Shown here: positions 42,466 to 51,379 of the stretch, piece after piece
Layout of the letters: every line of letters begins with the position of its first letter
Position numbering within the stretch: the first letter of the stretch is position 1
NCBI GenBank assembly: GCA_963782465.1
Contig: CAWAJR010000006.1
Location: 124,001-188,000 of the forward strand
From: JAODBJ01 sp963782465
Lineage (GTDB): Bacteria > Actinomycetota > Acidimicrobiia > IMCC26256 > PALSA-610
DNA: 64,000 bases
Direction of reading: 5' to 3'
Made by a program: the position numbers and the translations under genes
Notes under the pieces: model-generated
Told to the model about the DNA's origin: nothing
Databases searched by the model: none
Seen by the model: only the letters and a program-made list of their open reading frames with translations

Positions 42466-44314
42466 CTACTGAGGATCGCCCTCAGGCAAGACCTGCATCG
42501 TGAGCATCGCCCCGAGCGGGGCGTCGTCGGTGCGCAAGGGAGTGAGCGAGACCCGAACCCTGACCGGCCGGCCCCGCCGGTCGACCGCCTCGACCTCGAC
42601 CTGCTCGCGGTCGACCAGGCCTTCGAGGGTCGCGCGCAGCGCAGGCCTGAGTTCCGCGGTCGGGAGCCCGATGTCGAGCGAGAAGAAATCGGAACCAGTT
42701 ACCTCATCTTGGCGCAAACCCCACAGATCCGCCGCTTGATCGTTCCAGGCGAGGACGCGCCGGCCGCTGTCGATGAGCACGACGCCGCCGCGAACGCTGG
42801 TGAGGATCGCCTGCAGGAACCGGTTCAGCGCGTCGACCTGGTCGCCTCGGAGCCGGACCTCTTCGTTGACCGAGTGCAACTCGTCGTTGGTCGAGTGCAA
42901 CTCTTCGTTCGTCGTCTCGAGTTCCTCGTTCGTCGACTGGAGCTCTTCGTTCGTCGTCTCCAACTCCTCGATCGTCGACTGCAACTCCTCGTTGGTGGTC
43001 TCCAGCTCCTCGTTCGCCGACTGCACCGCCTGGTAGGCCTGTTCGAGCTCGACGGCGGAAAGCTTGAGCTTGTCCTCGACCCGCTGGTGCTCGGTACGGT
43101 CGTGGAACACGAGCCCGGCACCGACGACGACACGGCCGTCGAGCAGGGGAACGATCTCGATCTCGAACGTCCGCAGGGCGCCGCCCGCAGCCGTCCACTC
43201 CACTGGCGACAGCGTGGTGGGCCGGCGCTCACGCAGTACCTGGTTGACGGGCGTGCGGAGGTCGATGGGCCGGTAGGAGAGCTCGAGGTCCTGGAGGAGT
43301 GTTCCTCGCTCGCCACTAGTGAAGCCGAACACCGAGCGCGCCCGTTCGCTCATCTCCACGAGGACGCCATTCGCGTCGAAGAGCAACGCGGCCACCGACA
43401 GCACATCGAAGAAGCTGGCCGGCAAGGTGATCGCGTCCCGCGACGCGGCCGGCGCAACCCGAACCGAGAGACCTTCGGCGTGCCCATCCGGGTCCGCCGA
43501 GCCGGTCACACGACGGAAAACCCGGAGCTTCCGATCGAAGGGCTTGAAAAGATCACCGTGGGAAAGCAGCGTCTCGGCCTTCCCGACCATCAGCAGGCCA
43601 CCTTCGTTCAACGCGAAGTGGAACCGCGCGATCACCTGGGCCTGGGTCTCGGCATTGAAGTACATGAGCGTGTTCCGGCACGCGAGCATCTCCAAGCGGG
43701 AGATCGGTGCGTCGCGCAGCACGTCGAGATGGCCGAAGACCATCGAACTGCGCAGCTGGGGGCGAAAGACGAACCGGTCGTCGACCTTCTCGAAATACTT
43801 GTCACGAAACTCATCGGGAACGGCGTCGATCGCAGCGGCCGGGTACGACGCCCTCCGCGCGGATTGGAGTGCGTCATCGTCGATGTCGGTCCCGTAGATC
43901 TTCACCCGACGCGCGAACTCGTCGGCCCGAGCAACTCGGCAAGCAGCATCGCAATCGTGCAAGGCTCTTCGCCCGACGCACAGCCGGCACTCCATACGCG
44001 GAACGGCCGGTCGGGCCGATCTCGGCGAGCCGGCGCGGCAACAACACCTCGAGGAGGTACGTCCACGCGGCAGGATCGCGGAAGAACGCAGTGACGTTGA
44101 TGAGGATGGAGTTGAACAGCGTGCTGAACTCGGCGGGGTGGACTTCGAGAAGATCGACGTATTCCGAGTAGCCGGCGACGCCCGCCGCCCGCATCTGCTT
44201 GTCGATCCGCCGGCGCAACGAGGGCCGCTTGTAGCCGGTGAAATCGAACCCGCGACTGTCCCGCAAGTATCCGAGCAACTGTTCGAACTCCGGCGTTGCA
44301 TCGTCGTCGGCCAC
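42466..44314 (-). pseudogene. CheR-type methyltransferase fused to PAS domains, two frameshifts
   Basis: Three successive frames carry one protein. GTG 44314 starts the CheR_N part (FEQLLGYLRDSRGFDFTGYK) and runs to LAEIGPTGR. The SAM-binding part FRVWSAGCASGEEPCTIAML is in a second frame, with a shift near 44003-44020. The rest (VKIYGTDIDDDALQSARRAS, CRNTLMYFN) is in a third, with a shift near 43919-43930. Each needs one missing base. Downstream come a PAS domain, a long NEEL-repeat coiled coil and a last PAS domain. Intact relatives are CheB/CheR/PAS sensory proteins outside flagellar chemotaxis. The adjacent CheB gene on the same strand fits. Confidence 0.8.
42861..43020 (-). repeat. 21-base tandem repeat encoding a heptad coiled coil
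   Basis: About seven degenerate 21-base units encode seven-residue steps of the type N-E-E-L-x-[ST]-[TI] (ANEELETTNEELQSTIEELE and on). The periodic Leu makes a parallel coiled coil that passes signals between the two PAS domains of the CheR-type protein. Confidence 0.75.
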
Positions 44315-44398
44315 GCATCACCCCTTCTGCGTATAGCACCGTACGTGGTCGCGCCGGGTCGAACGACCGGCGTCTCGGTCTCGACGTTCGCCGCCCCG

Positions 44399-45070
44399 TC
44401 AGCCCGGCGTCGTGAAGGGCCCGTCACCCGGTGTGGCGTCGGTCGGGCCCGGCACCGGCACGGGGGTCGCACCGTCGAGCGGGCCGGTGAGATCGTTGAT
44501 CCACGCGGCCATCTTGTCGAGCGGGAAGGTCAACGCGGTCGGGACGGCGCGCAACGCGTGTTCCGGCATGCTCCGGACGACGGCCTCCTCGGGGTCTTGC
44601 ACGATGCAAGTGCCACCGGCCTCGTGGACGCAGGCCAGGCCGGCTGCTCCGTCGTCGAGCGCGCCGCTCAGCACCACCGCGATCACCGCCCGCCCGCGCG
44701 CCCGCGCCGCGCTCCGGAACAGGCTGTCGATCGAAGGCCGATAGCCGTGCTCGGACGAGCCCTGGGTCACCCGCACCGTGCCGTCCTCGACGAGGAGGTG
44801 ATGGTCCGGGGGCGCAACGTAGATGTTGCCGGCCAGCATGCGCGCGTGGTCCCTCGGGTGAGCCGCCGGGGCCCCGCTCGCCCGCTCGAGGATGTCGGGT
44901 AACACGCTCAACCCGTACGGTGGAACGTGAAGGACGACCAGGATCGCGGCGTCGGTATCGGGCCGAAGCCGGGATACGAGCGCCGTGAGCGCAGGAACAC
45001 CACCCGCCGAGGCGCCCACGACGACGACATGGGCCGCTGCTCGCACGGCACGTTCACGGTTCGTAGGCAC
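44399..45070 (-). CDS. CheB-type methylesterase, stand-alone catalytic domain
   Basis: 223 residues without a receiver domain. VVVVGASAGGVPALTALVSR (about 15-34) has the nucleophile Ser, VVLHVPPYGLSVLPDILERA the oxyanion region with its His, and VVLSGALDDGAAGLACVHEA the catalytic Asp. CheB removes glutamyl methyl esters or deamidates Gln in receptors. Here it pairs with the CheR-PAS protein encoded 84 bases downstream on the same strand, with no chemoreceptor gene in view. GTG start. Confidence 0.82.
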   Translation of the reverse strand: MPTNRERAVRAAAHVVVVGASAGGVPALTALVSRLRPDTDAAILVVLHVPPYGLSVLPDILERASGAPAAHPRDHARMLAGNIYVAPPDHHLLVEDGTVRVTQGSSEHGYRPSIDSLFRSAARARGRAVIAVVLSGALDDGAAGLACVHEAGGTCIVQDPEEAVVRSMPEHALRAVPTALTFPLDKMAAWINDLTGPLDGATPVPVPGPTDATPGDGPFTTPG

Positions 45071-45140
45071 CGGATCGTCCTACCGCGCCCGGCGCGGCGA
45101 ACAAGAACACCGGAGAAGCGCCGACGCGGGGATACTTGTC

Positions 45141-45989
45141 GTGGTGAACCGCCAGTCTCCGGATCGTCACGCGGCGAACGCGCCGTTGATCGATGTCCTG
45201 ATTGTCGCGCCGGAGTCCGCCGAATCGGAAGCGTTCGAACTCGCGCTGGAGGCGCGCGGCCTGGTCGTCGCCCGGGTGCACACTTCCGAGGGGGTCGCAC
45301 GCGCCGTCGTCGGTGGCCGGCCCGACGCCGTCGTGGTCGACCTGCGCCCGTCGGGTGGTGTCGGATCGCGGCTGCTCGGGTGGGTGTCGCGTCACGCGCC
45401 GATCCCGACCCTGGTCGTCACCGCGCCCGACGATGTCGACGCGCGCCTCGCGGCACTCCAACTGGGCGCGGCCGATCACATGATCGCCCCGTTCGCAACC
45501 CGCGAGGGCGTCGCACGCGTCGAGCGTCTCGTCGCCCGGCGCCGGGCAGGACGACGACAGAAGCTCGAAGCCGGCGATCTCGTCGTCGACGCGTCCCAAC
45601 GTTGGGCGTCGCGCAACAGCGAGGCAGTGACACTCACGCCACACGAAGCAGAGTTACTCGTTGCGCTCGTCGAGCGGAGCGGCCAGACGGTCTCGAAGCA
45701 GGAACTGTTGCGTATCGTCTGGGGCGGCGCGAGCCGGAGCGAAAACGTCGTCGAAGCGAACGTCAGCTCGTTGCGGCGCAAACTCCACGCACACGGCGCG
45801 CCGGTCATCCACACCGTTCACCGGGGTGGTTATGTCTTCCGCCCGGTCCTGCCCTCGACAACGGCAACCCGTTCCGCGCTCCTCGCCGAGCGCGATCGCG
45901 TCGTTCGCGAGCGCGACGCGATCGTCGCCCGGCGAGACGAGCTCATACGGCGACGGCTCGCCGAACGGAAAGGCCGACCTCCGTCGTAG
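45141..45989 (+). CDS. OmpR-like DNA-binding regulator with degenerate receiver
   Basis: About 282 residues. The receiver-like domain (about 16-118) keeps the Asp in AVVVDLRPSGG, but the acidic pair after strand 1 is replaced (DVLIVAPESAES) and the conserved Lys-Pro is Ala-Pro (DHMIAPFATRE), so normal phosphorylation is unlikely. The winged helix (about 140-235) is regular: LTPHEAELLVALVERSGQTV, NVVEANVSSLRRKLHAHGAP and IHTVHRGGYVFRPV. A charged coiled tail (RDRVVRERDAIVARRDELIR) is unusual. GTG 45141 or 45144. Divergent from the CheB gene. Confidence 0.78.
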   Translation: MVNRQSPDRHAANAPLIDVLIVAPESAESEAFELALEARGLVVARVHTSEGVARAVVGGRPDAVVVDLRPSGGVGSRLLGWVSRHAPIPTLVVTAPDDVDARLAALQLGAADHMIAPFATREGVARVERLVARRRAGRRQKLEAGDLVVDASQRWASRNSEAVTLTPHEAELLVALVERSGQTVSKQELLRIVWGGASRSENVVEANVSSLRRKLHAHGAPVIHTVHRGGYVFRPVLPSTTATRSALLAERDRVVRERDAIVARRDELIRRRLAERKGRPPS

Positions 45990-46033
45990 CGCTGCACCAC
46001 TCAAAGGCGACGCCCGCGAAGCCCCGAACCGGT

Positions 46034-46297
46034 TCAGCCTCGACGCCGCACACGATGGAGGGCGAGCCAGCTGACGAGCGCGCCGGCCGCGGCGGAGACC
46101 ACGACGACGAGTGCGAGCGGCGCGCTACCGTCGCCGAACACCCAGTGGAGCCGAACGTCGCCGCGATTGTCGATCGCGAGGACGACAACGGCGGCAACGA
46201 CGAACGTCCCGAGCACCAGCCGCAGGTCGTGCAACCACCCGGCCCGCCGTGGAGCGTTGCCGGCCGGAGTGGCGTCGACCGGTTCTTCATTCGGCAC
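46034..46297 (-). CDS. LapA-family small membrane protein (DUF1049)
   Basis: 87 residues with two membrane helices, DLRLVLGTFVVAAVVVLAID and APLALVVVVSAAAGALVSWL, separated by NRGDVRLHWVFGDG, the usual LapA spacing. The C-terminus is basic (HRVRRRG). LapA proteins in other bacteria act in envelope or lipopolysaccharide assembly; the role in actinobacteria is unknown. It stands alone between two unrelated genes. Confidence 0.7.
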   Translation of the reverse strand: MPNEEPVDATPAGNAPRRAGWLHDLRLVLGTFVVAAVVVLAIDNRGDVRLHWVFGDGSAPLALVVVVSAAAGALVSWLALHRVRRRG

Positions 46298-46359
46298 GGG
46301 CGAGCCTCCTCATCGTCTCGTCATCGTGTGTCGACGGGTTCGACTCCGCGAGCATCGGC

Positions 46360-48515
46360 CTACTGCACCAACGGGTCGCGTGGCAGGCCGAGGAGGCGCT
46401 CGCCGATCTGGTTGCGCGTGATCTCCGACGTCCCGCCCGCGATGCTCATCGCGCGTGTCGTCAGGGTGAGGTACGCCGCGGCCGCGCCGTCGCCTTCGAG
46501 GTACGACACCGGCGGCCCCTGGAGCCGCAACGCGATCGACGCCAGCGAATGCCCTTGCTCCGCGAGGACGAGCTTCGTGACGTTGCCCTCCGGCCCGGTT
46601 CCGCGCCGGCCACCGCCCGTGCCGCGCGGCGCAGGTTCAGGAGCCGCAACGTCTGGTTCACCGCCAGGTGGCGGCCGACATCGGGTGCAACCGACGCGGC
46701 TCGTTCGGGGTTGGCGTCGAGCAGCGCGACGGGGTCGACCATGTTGCCGAGCCCGCCGCCCGCACCGCCACCGATGCTGACCCGTTCGTTCCCGAGCGTC
46801 GCGCGTGCAACCGTCCATCCGTGGTTGACCTCACCGACGACATCGTCGTCGGGAACGAACACGTCGGTGAAGAACACTTCGTTGAAGTCGGAACCGCCGG
46901 TCATCTGGCGCAGCGGCCTGACCTCGACGCCCGGCGCGTGCATGTCGATGACGACCGTCGTGATCCCCGCGTGTTTCTTCGCGCTCGGGTCGGTGCGCAC
47001 CGTCGCGAGGCCGAGCGCCGAGTATTGCGCGCCGCTCGTCCACACCTTCTGGCCGTTGATCACCCATCCGCCGTCGACCCGGGTGGCACGGGTCTTGACA
47101 CCCGCGGCGTCGGAACCGGCTTCGGGTTCGCTGAACAGCTGGCACCAGACCGTCTCCTGCCGGAGCGTCGGCATCACCCATCGCTTGATCTGGTCGTCGG
47201 ATCCGTGCTGGATGAGTGTGAGGATCACCCAACCGGTGATCCCGTACTCCGGCTTGCGCACACCGGCGGCACGGAACTCCTCTTCGACCACGAGTTGCTC
47301 CACCGCCGACGCTTCGCGGCCCCACGGTTTCGGCCAGTGCGGCATGACGTAGCCGGTTTCGATCAGCCGTTCGCGCTGCGTCTCCTTGTCGAGCCCGGCG
47401 ATCTCGCCGGCGAACTCGCGCACCGCGGCCCGGAGCGCCTCGGCTTCGGCCGGGAGGCTCAGGCCCGGTGCGCGCACGACGCCACCGCGAGTCGACGCGA
47501 TCACCTGGCCGGCCGCGTCGTCGGCGACGAAGGCGGATTCCAGCGACAGCGCGCGGCGCATCAACAGGTGCGCGTCGTGTTCCCACGTGAACCCGATGCC
47601 GCCGTGCACCTGGATGTTGAGATGCGCGTTGCCGAGGAAGGCCGGGAACGCCAGTACCGCGGCAACGGCACTCGCGATCTCGAACTGGTCGATGTCGCCG
47701 CCGGCGGCCGCGGCCGCATCCCAGGTCGCGCTCGTCGCCAGTTCGGCGGCGACGAGCATGTTCGCGCAGTGATGTTTCACCGCTTGGAACATCGCGATCG
47801 GTCGACCGAACTGGTGCCGCTCCTTCGCGTACGCGGCCGCCGAATCACAACATTCGCGGGCACCACCCGTCGCTTCGGCTGCGAAGATCGTGCGCGCCAG
47901 CGCGCGTGCGCGGCGCCCGGCGCCGGGCATCACCTCGACGGGTACCCGGTCGAGCACAACCTTCGCCGACCGTCTCGCCCGATCGACGTTGTCGGGCACC
48001 GTGATGGTCACGCCTTTCGCGTCCCGATCGAAGGCAACCACGTCGTTCCCCACGATCAGCAACAGCCGCTGGGCGAGCGCGCCACCCACGACCGCGACGA
48101 CGGCGCCACTCGCCGTTCCCTGGTCGACCCGTACGTCGTCGCCGAACCCGACCGCAGCCGTGAGCGAACCGTCGGCCAGACCGGGAAGCAGGTCGGCCTG
48201 CAGCGCCGGTGACCCGCACGCCGCGACGATGGCCGACGCCGCGACCGTCGGCACGAACGGGCCCGGCGCCGCGGCCCGCCCGAGCGCCTCCACCACGACG
48301 ACCAGCTCCTCCAACCCGTAACCCGAGCCGCCGGCCGCTTCGGGGAGGTGGAGCCCCAGCCAGCCGAGTTCGGCGATGTCGCCCCAGAAGGCAGGCATCG
48401 GCTCCTCCGGCGCGTCGAGCAGTGCCCGGTTCGCCGCCCGCGCTCCGCACGACTGCAGGAACGAGTTCGCAACCTCCTCCAGTTCGCGGTGCGCGTCGGT
48501 GATTGCGATACCCAT
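46360..48515 (-). pseudogene. Double-length acyl-CoA dehydrogenase (FadE34-like), frameshifted near the C-terminus
   Basis: About 718 residues when joined. Two acyl-CoA dehydrogenase modules lie in one chain: a divergent first one (about 1-370, GIGFTWEHDAHLLMRRALSL at its end) and a second one with VWCQLFSEPEAGSDAAGVKT and the signature AGGTSEITRNQIGERLLGLP. After VAGAEPG the frame changes near 46590-46600 by one missing base in CGGCCCGG; the rest (TKLVLAEQGHSLASIALRLQ) is intact to 46360. The layout matches mycobacterial FadE34, which oxidises steroid side-chain CoA esters. ATG 48515 has GGGGGAGA upstream. Confidence 0.82.
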
Positions 48516-48705
48516 CGTTTCTCCCCCGTGCGAGCGGCCGCCGCACCGTTCCGGGCGGCGGTGGGCAACACCTTCGTCGGCGCGCCCGCCGTCGGGCAAC
48601 CCGACGAGCCCCGGCCGCGCTCGATCGTGACCCGCAGTGTGACGGACGGCCCTCGCTCGCGGCGACGCGGCGACGCATGCTCGGCACGACGGAAAGGAGG
48701 GTCCA

Positions 48706-49137
48706 ATGAGGGAAGAGCGTGCAGTGGAGCACCGGCCTGACCGGTTCGATCTGCTCCCGCGCCGCTTCTTCGACTGGCTGGCGTTCCCGACCTTCGATTT
48801 CGATCACGAAATGAAGGTCGAGGAGTTCGTCGATGAAGGCGTGTACGTGATCCGCGCCGAGATGCCGGGGATCGACCCCGACAAGGACGTGCAGGTGCAC
48901 GTACGCGACCACACCCTCGAAGTTCGGGCCGAGCGCCGTCACGAGAGCAAGACCGACGAGAAGGGTCGCTACCGCAGCGAGTTCCACTACGGCAGCTTCC
49001 TCCGTCGCATCTCGCTCCCGCCCGACGCCAACGAACAGGATGTCGAAGCGACCTACAAGGACGGCATCCTCGAGGTACGTCTGCCCATCGAGAAGAAGCA
49101 GGCAGAAGCCACGAAGATTGCGATCTCTCGGAGCTGA
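48706..49137 (+). CDS. Hsp20/alpha-crystallin small heat-shock protein
   Basis: 143 residues. The alpha-crystallin domain (about 38-135) runs from MKVEEFVDEGVYVIRAEMPG to DGILEVRLPIEKK, with the A-x-x-x-n-G-v-L type motif in ATYKDGILEVRLP. The short N-terminus has aromatic residues (RRFFDWLAFPTFDF) for substrate binding and oligomerisation. It is an ATP-independent holdase. AGGAGGG precedes the ATG. I found no HAIR or CIRCE element upstream. A perfect hairpin follows the gene. Confidence 0.9.
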   Translation: MREERAVEHRPDRFDLLPRRFFDWLAFPTFDFDHEMKVEEFVDEGVYVIRAEMPGIDPDKDVQVHVRDHTLEVRAERRHESKTDEKGRYRSEFHYGSFLRRISLPPDANEQDVEATYKDGILEVRLPIEKKQAEATKIAISRS

Positions 49138-49157
49138 CACCGTCGCGATGCAGAACG

Positions 49158-49187
49158 AGGCGGGCACCTCTTCGGAGGTGCCCGCCT
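49158..49187. terminator. Perfect hairpin terminator after hsp20
   Basis: AGGCGGGCACCTC and GAGGTGCCCGCCT form an uninterrupted 13-bp stem around a TTCG tetraloop, between two convergent genes. There is no T-tract; the stability suggests a bidirectional terminator. Confidence 0.75.
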
Positions 49188-49195
49188 GCTGTTCG

Positions 49196-50674
49196 TCAGG
49201 GCGAGCGGTAGATGGCCGCGACCGGTGACGTCGCGGTGAGGGTGAGCGAGGCCGGTCCCGAAAGGAACGAACGGGTCGGTCGATCGGCCCGGAGGAAGAA
49301 TGCCCGGTTGACGCCGTTCACGTGCACGGCGGCGCCCGTGTCAGGACCGAACGCGACCCGTATCGCGTCGATCTCGGCGATGTCGGAAGCCTGGGTGCCC
49401 GGCGGTAACTCGATCGTGGTCGCCGCGGGTGCGTCGCGCTGCAACGACCAGTCGGGGTGGACGCCCTTGTCGGACCGGTAGAGCGTCGGGTCGCCGTGGA
49501 GCCGTACGCCGATCGCGACACCGACCCAGAAGATCCCGTTGTTGGGCGCGAGCGTCTGCTTGCGCACCACCAGGTAGACGTAGTCGTCGGGGTCGGCGAT
49601 GAACGTGGTCTGCGCCGGGTCGGGCGCGCTCACCACCTTTCCTTCGCGCCGCTGTTCTTGCGCCATCACCCGGTACGTCCACGGGTTCGCGTCCATCACC
49701 TGCTCGCGGGCCCGCGTAGAAGCATCCAGCCCCTCGGCGGTCGAGAGCGCGAAGCGCATGGGGTCGTCGACGGTGTCGCAGACGTTGTTGTTGAGCGTGC
49801 ACGTCTCGAGCAGGGGATGGTCGCCGCGGTACCGGCCGGCGAACGGTTCGGTGCCGTGCCCCGGCGACTGGAAAGCCGCGGTACCGGCAACGGTCCGGCC
49901 CTGCGCGTCGACGTCGACCTGATAGATCCATTCGATGTCGGTCGTGCGTCCCCACCGCGCCATGAGCGCCGGCGTGGAGGTACCGCCGTCTTCGTTGCTC
50001 CAGACGATCGAGTACGTCAAGTGGCGTTCACCCCGACCGGCGCCCGCCCGGGTCGACGGCGTGTCCTCGTGCCACGCGACCAGCGGTGAGTCGGTGACCG
50101 CGTTCTGGTACGGGCCGGTCTCGCCGGGAGGGACGTTCGCCACGTTGCGGCCGTAGAGCACCGGCGAGTGCGACAGCTCGACGAACGCACGCGTTCCCGA
50201 CCGCACCGTCTTGAAGCGGATGCGGTCGACGAACACGACGGTGGCGTTCGCCGCCGACGCCTTCGGGTCGAAGTGCAACCGCACGACGTGGCGACCGGCC
50301 TGCACGGTGCCGAGGTCGAACGCGCGGGTGACCGGTGTGGACTCCATGACGACATCGTCGGTGACGTACGCGCCGTCGACCGAGATCTTCATCACCGCCG
50401 ATTCGGCACCGGTTTGTTGCCATGAAACGCCGGGCGCTTCGGCCGTGATGTCGACGAGCACCTCGCCGGTGGCCTTCGTCCGCAGCACTTGGGTGACGTC
50501 GCGGCGGTGGCGGGCGACGACGAGCGGGTCGCGGCGCGTCGGCGGGTGCGCACGCGCCGCGACCGCCGGCACCGCGATCGCCGCGACGACCATCGCCGTT
50601 GCCGCCAGCGCCGCCGTGACCGCGGCGCGAACCGTACGACTCCGGAGAGGGTTGTGCCCAACCATGGCGGCCAT
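49196..50674 (-). CDS. Large secreted protein, function unknown
   Basis: 492 residues. A Sec signal peptide (TVRAAVTAALAATAMVVAAI, cleavage near AVAARA) precedes a mainly beta protein. The first quarter looks like a carbohydrate-binding sandwich (AGRHVVRLHFDPKASAANAT). Later parts hold NNNVCDTVDD and an early Cys that may pair, and WTYRVMAQEQRREG. I do not recognise a catalytic motif or a family. ATG 50674 has GAGGTG 6 bases upstream. It may bind glycan or act in the envelope. Confidence 0.65.
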   Translation of the reverse strand: MAAMVGHNPLRSRTVRAAVTAALAATAMVVAAIAVPAVAARAHPPTRRDPLVVARHRRDVTQVLRTKATGEVLVDITAEAPGVSWQQTGAESAVMKISVDGAYVTDDVVMESTPVTRAFDLGTVQAGRHVVRLHFDPKASAANATVVFVDRIRFKTVRSGTRAFVELSHSPVLYGRNVANVPPGETGPYQNAVTDSPLVAWHEDTPSTRAGAGRGERHLTYSIVWSNEDGGTSTPALMARWGRTTDIEWIYQVDVDAQGRTVAGTAAFQSPGHGTEPFAGRYRGDHPLLETCTLNNNVCDTVDDPMRFALSTAEGLDASTRAREQVMDANPWTYRVMAQEQRREGKVVSAPDPAQTTFIADPDDYVYLVVRKQTLAPNNGIFWVGVAIGVRLHGDPTLYRSDKGVHPDWSLQRDAPAATTIELPPGTQASDIAEIDAIRVAFGPDTGAAVHVNGVNRAFFLRADRPTRSFLSGPASLTLTATSPVAAIYRSP

Positions 50675-50742
50675 TGTCACACCTCGCAACGGCCGGCGAC
50701 ACACCCGGTTAGGCGCGTCGTCATCCAGGGAATGACGAATGC

Positions 50743-51231
50743 GTGTACGCATGGGTACTCGGCGACTGGCGCACGATCGGCTACGTCGCGATCAGTGCCG
50801 CACTCATCTACGGGTCGGTCGTGCTCGGGCTGCGTATCGGCGAACGGCGGACCCTGGCCGAGATGACGGCATACGACTTTGCGGTCGCTGTCGCGATCGG
50901 CACGATCGTCGGCCGGACGGCGACGACGTCGTCGCCCAGCTACGCGCAGGGCGTCACCGCGATGGCCGCCCTGCTGGTGATGCACAACGCGTTGAGCTGG
51001 ATGCGCATGCGGTGGCCTCGGTGGCGCCACTACCTGGAACACGGCCCGGTGGTGCTCGTGACCGACGGCGTGGTCGACCACGCGGCGCTCACGAGCGTGC
51101 GCGTCACGCGAGACGATCTCGACACGGCGTTGCGCGAGCACGGCGTCGCAGACGTCGGCGACGCCGCGCTGGTCACCCTCGAGTCGCGCGGCGCCTTCTC
51201 GGTGATCCCGTCGCGCCGGCCCACCGGCTGA
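50743..51231 (+). CDS. DUF421 (YetF-like) membrane protein
   Basis: 162 residues. Two to three N-terminal helices (IGYVAISAALIYGSVVLGLR and MTAYDFAVAVAIGTIVGRTA), then a cytoplasmic DUF421 domain: GPVVLVTDGVVDHAALTSVR, DLDTALREHGVADVGDAAL and LESRGAFSVIPS. Bacillus YetF-type proteins are linked to envelope or spore functions; no activity is established. GTG 50743. Confidence 0.8.
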   Translation: MYAWVLGDWRTIGYVAISAALIYGSVVLGLRIGERRTLAEMTAYDFAVAVAIGTIVGRTATTSSPSYAQGVTAMAALLVMHNALSWMRMRWPRWRHYLEHGPVVLVTDGVVDHAALTSVRVTRDDLDTALREHGVADVGDAALVTLESRGAFSVIPSRRPTG

Positions 51232-51247
51232 GCGCAAGGCTCGGGTA

Positions 51248-51358
51248 TCACATTTCCTCCTTCACACCATTGCGGATCAACCACCAGTTCGCGGGGTACG
51301 CGGTCAGGCACCCGAGCAGCATCGCGATCTGCATCAGGAACCAGTACGCGAGATGGCT
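51248..51358 (-). pseudogene. Remnant of a DUF4396-type membrane protein
   Basis: The minus strand encodes LAYWFLMQIAMLLGCLTAYP followed by ANWWLIRNGVKEEM and a stop at 51248. I recognise this as the C-terminal end of DUF4396 proteins (YWFxMQIxM then YPxNWWLIRxGxKE). There is no start codon in a sensible place, and the frame runs upstream directly into the stop of the response regulator gene, so the front of the gene is gone. The last helix is well preserved, which suggests recent loss. Confidence 0.6.
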
Positions 51359-51379
51359 CGGGGCGCAGGGAGACCGAGG

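Noticed and set aside
42861..43020. CRISPR-like or satellite repeat
   Set aside because: Units are contiguous, in frame and encode heptads; there are no spacers.
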